From Piliocolobus tephrosceles (Eukaryota > Chordata > Mammalia > Primates > Cercopithecidae), in contig NC_045447.1 of assembly GCF_002776525.5 (NCBI RefSeq), forward strand, positions 22,400,662 to 22,464,661: a DNA stretch of 64,000 nt. Reading direction: 5' to 3'. Shown here piece by piece: positions 58,025 through 64,000 of the stretch; positions within the stretch are counted from its first letter, which is position 1; each line of letters begins with the position of its first letter. The translations under genes were made by a program, and so were the position numbers. The notes under the pieces are model-generated. The model saw only the letters and a program-made list of their open reading frames with translations, was not told the DNA's origin and did not search any database.

Positions 58025-59373
58025 GTATTTTAGATTTTTGGATTCAAGGGGTACATGTTCAGGTTTATTACATAGCTCTACTACATGATGCTGAGGTTTG
58101 GGATATGAGTGATTCCATCACCCAGGTAGTGAGCATAGTACCCAATAGGTAGTTTTTTAGCTCTATCTCTCCCTCCCTCCCCCTTCCTGGAGTGCCTAGT
58201 GTCTATAGTTGCTATCTTTATGTTCATGGGTACTCAATGTTAAGCTCCCACTTATAAGTGAGAACACGCAATATTTAGTTTCCTGTTCCTGCATTAATTT
58301 GCTTAGGATAGTTGCCTCCAGCTGCATCCATGTTGCTGCAAAGAACATGAGTTCATTCTTTTTTATGGCTGTGTAGTATTCTGTGGTATATGTGTACTAC
58401 ATTTTCTTTATCCAGTCCACTGTTGATGGACACCTAGGTTGATTCCATGTCTTTGTTATTGTGTATAGTACTCCAATGAACACAGAAACATAGATTTTTT
58501 TTTGTGGAATGATTTATTTTCTTTTGGATGTATACCCAGTAATGGGATTGCTGTGTTGAATGATAATTCTAAGTTCTTTGAGAAATCTCCAAACTGCTTC
58601 CTACAGTGGCTTAACCAATTTACATTCTCACCAACAGTGTATAAGTGTTCCCTTTTCTATACAGCCTCACCAGCATCTGTTGTTTTTCAACTTTTTAGTA
58701 CTAGCCATTCTGACTGGTGTGCGATAGCATGTAATTGTGGTTTTGATTTCTGTTTCTCTGATGACTAGTAATGTGGAGCAATTTTTCATGTTTATTGACT
58801 GCTTGTATGTCTTTTTTCAGACGTGTCTGTTCATGTCTTTTTGCCCATTTTTTATTGGGGTTGTTTTTTGCTTATTAAGTTTCTTACAGATTCTGAATAT
58901 TAGACCTTTATTGGATGCATAGTTTGCAAATATTTTCTTTCATTCTGTAGGTTGTCTGTTTATTGACAGTTTCTTTTGCTGTGTGGAAGCTCTTTAATTA
59001 GATCCCACTGTCAATTTTTGTTTTTGTTGCAGCTGCATTTGAGGACTTAGTCATAAATTCTTTCCCAAGGCTGACATTCAGAATGGTGTTTTGTAGGTTT
59101 TCTTCTAGGATTCTTACAGTTGGAGGACTTACATTTAAATCTTTAATCCATCTTGAGTTAATTTTTATATATGGTGAAAGGCAAAGGCCCAGTTTTATTC
59201 TTCTGCATGTGGCTAACCAGCTATCCCAGCACCACTTACGGCATAAGGAGTCCTTTCTTCATTTCTTGCTCGTGTCAACTTTGTAGAAGACCAGATGGCT
59301 TCGGTGTATGGCTTTATTTCTGAGTTCTCTATTCTGTTCCATTGGTTTATGTGTCTGTTTTTGTACCAGTCAT
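58025..59373 (-). mobile_element. 5'-truncated L1 (L1PB/L1MA-like), antisense
   Basis: CAAGGGGTACATGTTCAGGT, CCCACTTATAAGTGAGAACA, GGATGTATACCCAGTAATGG, TTGTGGTTTTGATTTCTGTT and TTCTTCTAGGATTCTTACAG. It ends in ORF2 near GTTTTTGTACCAGTCA. The ORF2 end is full of stops. Confidence 0.93.
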
Positions 59374-59734
59374 AAAGGTCTCATTCTAGAAATCAGTAAG
59401 TAATTAACCAAAGTCTAAAGACCTTCTCAGAGTAATCACTACCATTTACATACTGCATAAATCTGTATGACAGACACTCTACTGGGAACATCAAATACAT
59501 TTCCACAAATCCTTACAGTAATTCTGTAAGCTAGAAGTTGTTATTTTCATATTGAAGAGGAGAAAATTGGTGCTCTGTCAGGAGAAATCATTTGTCTAAG
59601 GCAGAACTGGGATTTGAATTCAGGTCTATCAGAGTCCTTGCCCTTGCGTAAGACAGTACGCAAAACTATCTTTCAATTCCTGAACCAGAGACAGTAGGTG
59701 TTGGAAGGGACTTTAGATATTTTCCCAGTCATTT
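59374..59734 (+). repeat. MIR-containing intron
   Basis: MIR text at about 59430-59660: ATTTACATACTGCATAAATC, CTGTAAGCTAGAAGTTGTTA and GATTTGAATTCAGGTC. Confidence 0.6.
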
Positions 59735-60868
59735 TCATGAATCTTGTTTTACAGATAAAATAAGTAGCTCCCAGAGAGGTATGTGATTTTCTAGAAGTTT
59801 CATAAGCATGTACGGCAGAGTCAGGCTTTATAACCAGATCTGTTGCCAGGTGTGGTGGCTCATGCTTGTAGTCCTTGCACTTTGAGAAGCAGAGGCGGGC
59901 GGATCACCTGAGGTCAGGAGTTTGAGATCACCCTGGCCAACATGGCGAAACCCCATCTCTACTGAAAATACAAAAATTAACTGGGCGTGGTGGTGGATGG
60001 GTGTAATCCGAGCTACTCAGGCGGTTCAGGCAGGAGAATCACTTGAACTCAGGAGGCGGAGGTTTCAGTGAGCCGAGATCACACCGCTGCACTCCAGCCT
60101 GGGAGACAGAGTGAAACTCCAACTCAAAAAAAAAAAAAAAAAATTATATATATACACACACATATACATACATATATATCAAGTTAGTTTTATGCCCATC
60201 ATGGTGCTTGTTCTTATAGACCAAAGTCTACATCAAAACTCAGTGTTGTTTTTGCACAAAGGCTTCTTGACCTTTTCCTCACAAAGTCTTTTCCTTCTCA
60301 ACATAGTGCACTCACTCATTCTCTCTACCATTTATTTGGCATACTCCATTCTTTGTCTTGGAGTACCTCTTCTATATCAGCTGAAAAATTTCAGAGTTGG
60401 AAGGATCTTAAGAGATCATCTAGTCTTGCTTTTTCTTTCACATTTTAGTATGAATATTCACTGGTAACATGCCTCCAGTGTTGGAAAACTCAGTTCTTCC
60501 TAAAGTGTTCTATATGTATGATATGTCATCTGCAAACAGATAATTATACTTCTTCCTTTTCAATTTGGATGACTTTTATTTATGTATTACTTGTCTAATT
60601 GCTCTAGCTAGGACTTTTAGTACTATATGAACAGAAGTGGTAAAGAGCAGACATCTTTGCCTTTTTTCTAATTGTAGGCTTTTAGTCTTTCACCATTAAG
60701 TATAATGCTAGTTGTATTTTTTTATGGTATATGCCTTTTATTTCATGGAAGGAGGTATCTTCTATTTCTAGTTTACTGCAAAGGCTTTGTTTTGTTTCCA
60801 TTTGAAAGGGATGTTGAATTTTCTGGGTCTATTGAAATGATGGTAGTGGCCTGTAGTTTATCTTTCTA
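59735..60868. repeat. Duplicated segment, copy B, with an inserted Alu
   Basis: Direct-orientation counterpart of 31958-32745. By hand about 91% identical over the best 122 bp (60302-60427 region against 32190-32315). It breaks at an Alu plus AT/AC microsatellite (about 59844-60180) absent from copy A. Its L1 part stops at about 60868 while copy A's continues. Confidence 0.85.
59844..60143 (+). repeat. Alu (S-type) inside duplicated copy B
   Basis: GCCAGGTGTGGTGGCTCATG to CTCCAACTCAAAAAAAAAAA. Followed by an ATATATATACACACACATAT microsatellite (60144-60178). Confidence 0.95.
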
Positions 60869-61800
60869 AGTACTTTTCTCTTGGATTCTTTTGGAGCTGA
60901 GTATAAAGTTCATCATTGATACCAGGCCGTTTGTCCAGTGAGAGATGGGAATGCACTTAGAGAGTACCTAGGGATTTGGGGCAAGGAGAGTAAAGTCATC
61001 TTCAGCCCCATGGTCCTCCTAAAGCCAAGGCCTTGCCTCCAGCATTGTTCTGGGGCCTGGAACACTGAGATCTGGAGAGATACATCACTCAAATGTCCTG
61101 GAAAATTTCCTTTAATGAATGACCCACCCATTCTCTCCCAGCTCCTTGGCTTCTTCCTGAGTGAGACATAATCTCAGCAACTGGGTTACCTCACATTTCA
61201 CTTTGTTTAGAAAGGATCAGATATTCCTCCTGTTAATTGGGTGATTAGGTCTTTGTGAGCTCACAGATCTAATCTTGAGATTCGGGTGGGTTGAATTTGG
61301 TTATGGAGACATAATAGGAAATAGTGTTTTGAGGAGTTTGGGTTAGAGGGAGTGATTGAATATTTTCCTCAGTCAGAGGTCTTGTTCAGGGGCAGGTGCG
61401 AGTTTCTCCCATGAAGATGGTCTCTTCTGCATCTAAAGGCTCAGTGACTCTCTGATGTAAATTCATGTACAACAGAAGCTTGGGAGACTGTCTGCCTCGA
61501 GTTATGCACCTTTTTGCCTTGAGGACCTGTCCACCTGGCCATTTCAGACTCAAGGAGTGTGAGTGAGTGTGGTACAGCAGGAGCTCAGGACTTCTGATTC
61601 TCTTTGGTTCCAACTTCAATTAAGCGATCAGCTTTCTCTGTGGCTTTTGGAAAGTTGCTTTTCCTCTCAGGCTCTGTTTTATCTTCTGAAAACTTTTTTT
61701 TTTTTTTTAAGGTAAAAATCTGTGTCTTCCACAGTCTCCTTTTGAATTAAGGTTTTATGTAGTTAAGGACATCTAACCAGCACATGTACAGAACAGCATG
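60869..61800. other. Intronic stretch, no recognised feature
   Basis: No repeat or exon could be named. A poly(T) of about 14 lies at 61688. Confidence 0.5.
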
Positions 61801-62560
61801 CCTAGCACTGGGCAGAGTGCTGGGTATTCGATGATGAACAAGTATAGGCAAAAACGCTGCCCTCTTGAAATTTAGAATTAAATTGGGAACATAAGCAATA
61901 AGCAATTAACTTTAAGCAGAGACTCCTCTGGAGGGAGATCATGGCATTCCATAGTAGTGTGTAGCCAGCAATTTTAACCTGTTTTTGAAAAACTATTTTA
62001 AAATAAAAAACATTTATTCATGGGATAAAAAAAAAATGTTCTCTCTTCAGAAGCAGATGTTCCTGGTTGATTAATTGCACAAATCACATTGTTAAAGATC
62101 AACTGGTTCTCTAAAGGGTTCAAGGAGAACTGCATAACTATGTACTTCCTGGGCTGGGAGCCTCTGCCGGAAGGGAGGACCCTGAATCTAGTGGGGCTGG
62201 ACCACTGAAAGTTTAAAGGATTGCCTAATTCTGTATCATTGTGATAATTTGATTAATACCTGCAAGCTCCAGGAGAGCAGGGCCTAAGTCTGCGCCACTC
62301 AGCATTGCATTTCAAAACTCTGGTACAGTGTCTGGCCCATAGTTAGCACTTAACAAATGCTGAATGAATGAGGTCGAGAGGAGACAAGACAGGGACCAGA
62401 TCTCAGAGGGATTAGAAAACAGACTAAGCTACTTGGACTTTGTCCTGTAGGTAAAGGGGAACCTTTGAAGCCTTTTGAGGATCATAAACATAATCAGAAT
62501 AGTGCTTTGGAGAGAAAGATAACTTTTCTAAACCTCCTGCTCATGGTTTCTTGTTTCTTT
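61790..62560 (+). repeat. L2-like relics with a repeat-free part (about 62040-62250)
   Basis: CACTGGGCAGAGTGCTGGGT at 61808 and CTTTGTCCTGTAGGTAAAGG near 62440 are sense L2-like. GTGTCTGGCCCATAGTTAGC near 62330 is the antisense L2/MIR type. 62040-62250 has no repeat wording. Confidence 0.5.
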
Positions 62561-62729
62561 TGCTAAACTGTGAACTTCCTGATAGATCTTTTCTCATGCT
62601 TACTGGTGTTTACACAGTTTCATGCACAGAGAAAGAACTTAGGGAACATTGGTAGCATGAGTGAATGGAAGAATAAACAAACAAAGGTACAATAACAACA
62701 AAAAGTGGCTGGGTAGATGGAGAGAACGG

Positions 62730-62905
62730 TGTTGAGCACAGGCTTGGAGTTAGTTTGAGATCTGAAGCCTCATTTACATCATTTACTAGTTACGTGGCCT
62801 TGGATACAATACTTCCTTTTGGTTTTGGGTCTTAGTTTGACTCTTAACTATGGACATTAGTATGTGGCACATAATAGGCATTCAATAAATTTTGACCATC
62901 ATTAT
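62730..62905 (+). repeat. MIR
   Basis: GAGCACAGGCTTGGAGTTAG, ACTAGTTACGTGGCCTTGG and TAATAGGCATTCAATAAATT. Confidence 0.75.
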
Positions 62906-64000
62906 TTGTATTCTTCCTTTCATGCGGAAGATGCGTGGTTTTCTAGGAAAGCTGCAAAGGAGAATCCTTGGACCTTTCCCTCATTCTCTTCCTAGTTTAT
63001 AATATAGTCTTACAAACCTTAGGGCTGCTAGCCCATGTAAATCACTCTGTACAATCCCTTCATTGTATAGCAAGAAAATTGAGTCCTGGAGACAGAAAAG
63101 GGCTGATCCTAGGTCCTGCAGCATGTGAGAGGCAGAGCTGGGCCTTGAGCCCAAGTCTTCTGGTTCATTGCTCTTTCTTCACATATGGACAGTGAACTTA
63201 TCAATTAAACTGGGCTTATGACTTTGCCCTTACACGTTCTTCAAGGTCAATGGAAATTGTTCTTTTGGTTTGTATATAATGTAGCGTTGGCCATTCCATT
63301 CCTTTTGCCCAAAAGGTATTTTTTTGTTTCTTTTTCTCCCTTTCCACCTCCCTGGGAAAAGAATAGTCAGAAAGGATGGGATTAAAGTTAAAGATAAGAT
63401 TTAGCCCTGCGGCTGTTCTTGCTGTGTCCAGTATTGTCTGAATAAACTTAAACTCCTGCAAGGGCTCTTGGATCTAGGCTGTGGATAGGTCCAGAGATTG
63501 TGGACTATAAGTGAACTAATTAAGAAGAGATGAATGAATGAAGAAAAATGATCCCAGTGGAGCTGCCACACAGGGTCACAGCAAGGATATGCTCAGAGAC
63601 CATCTCACCCAGCTTTCCCATTTTCCATAGAGATGAGGCAGGATTGGCTTAGATCATGCAATATGTCAGTGCAAAGATGAAATCAACTCTGTTCAGAGAA
63701 GAAAGCTTTGGTAAGTGGAACTGATAAAGATGGAAGATCCAGAGTTCAGTTTGGGATGTGTTGAATCTGAGGTACTTTGAAACATCCAAGTAAAGATGTG
63801 GCAAGACAATTAGATATGAGGACCAGAACTAAGGAAGAATATCTGTCCGGGCAATAGAATTTGGGGGGTTGTCGGGTTAAAGGTGAAACAGTGCATGTCT
63901 ATACATTATGTTGATAAAGCCAACTGATCAAAAGGAGAAGTGGGCTTGAAACTGAGGACTAAGCAGGAGCAACATGATAGAACGACTATGGGAGCTGGGG
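62906..64000. other. Intronic stretch to the window end, MIR and L2 relics
   Basis: MIR lies at about 63050-63180 and 63590-63680. L2-like text lies at about 63690-64000 (AACATCCAAGTAAAGATGTG). No gene was seen. Confidence 0.5.

Larger units (their letters stand above)
30209..64000 (+). other. ASTN2: ASTN2 downstream intron (5' portion)
   Basis: Starts with donor GTAGGT after exon B. I looked for the expected continuation of the fibronectin domain (a frame encoding something like LSFADDLL after a phase-1 acceptor) and did not see it, so the intron appears to run off the window. It carries most of the L1 sequence and the 28-kb-apart duplication. Confidence 0.7.

Noticed and set aside
30209..64000. 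The next ASTN2 exon or the nested TRIM32 gene
   Set aside because: No frame resembling the FnIII continuation was found, and no intact frame of TRIM32 size exists. Both presumably lie outside the window.
1..64000. CRISPR arrays, operons, tRNA/rRNA genes or a phage-like system
   Set aside because: No regularly spaced repeats, no bacterial gene layout and no RNA-gene sequence. The window is primate intron.

Overview
This window is a piece of a primate genome, almost certainly from an Old World monkey. Alu, L1, L2, MIR, MaLR and hAT/Tigger relics cover much of it, and nearly all of it is intron. Lineage clues: the Alu at about 35596-35899 carries the variants I associate with the cercopithecid AluYR lineage (GGCCGGATCTCAGCTC, CGGCTAGATTTTTG, CTGTCTCGGCCTCC, GGCTTGAGCCACCGCG). 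The young truncated L1 at 40680-41038 also has an Old World monkey-like 3' UTR. Two assembly gaps are present (10 N at 40759-40768, 100 N at 45593-45692).

The only protein-coding sequence I can support is two exons of astrotactin-2 (ASTN2), both on the + strand: exon A 28088-28221 and exon B 30060-30208. They are separated by a 1.84-kb intron and join in frame through a split valine codon (GT|G). Together they encode a cysteine-rich stretch followed by the first part of a fibronectin type III domain, in the lumenal/extracellular C-terminal half of this neuronal membrane protein. The rest is ASTN2 intron: about 28 kb upstream of exon A and 34 kb downstream of exon B. The open reading frames elsewhere are chance frames in repeats and introns.

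Region by region: 1-10 kb holds Alus (one nested pair), L2/MIR relics and two hAT MITEs. 10-13 kb has Alus and an MLT1-type LTR with flanking duplications. 15.9-17.5 kb is an antisense L1 interrupted by an Alu. 18-25 kb has more Alus, MIRs and a CA repeat. 26.15-26.60 kb is a CpG-rich solo LTR with TG...CA ends and a CAGTC duplication, 1.5 kb upstream of exon A and antisense to the gene. 28-30.2 kb holds the ASTN2 exons. 32-37.4 kb is an old antisense L1 with four Alus in or beside it. 40.7-41 kb is a young L1. 42.5-45 kb is a long antisense L2. 45.5-45.8 kb is a pyrimidine tract with the gap. 47.5 kb is a MADE1/miR-548-type hairpin. 49.4-50.2 kb is an L1. 53.4-54.1 kb is a MER2 DNA transposon split by an MST LTR. 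54.1-54.9 kb is an unidentified GC-rich segment. 57.9-59.4 kb is a 70-bp Z-DNA-prone tract beside another L1. 59.7-60.9 kb is a diverged second copy of the sequence at 31.96-32.74 kb.

The most interesting items are the lineage-young-looking solo LTR, the 28-kb-apart duplication that includes an L1 junction, the MADE1 hairpin and the unidentified segment at 54 kb. I found no CRISPR array, operon, tRNA/rRNA gene or novel protein system.
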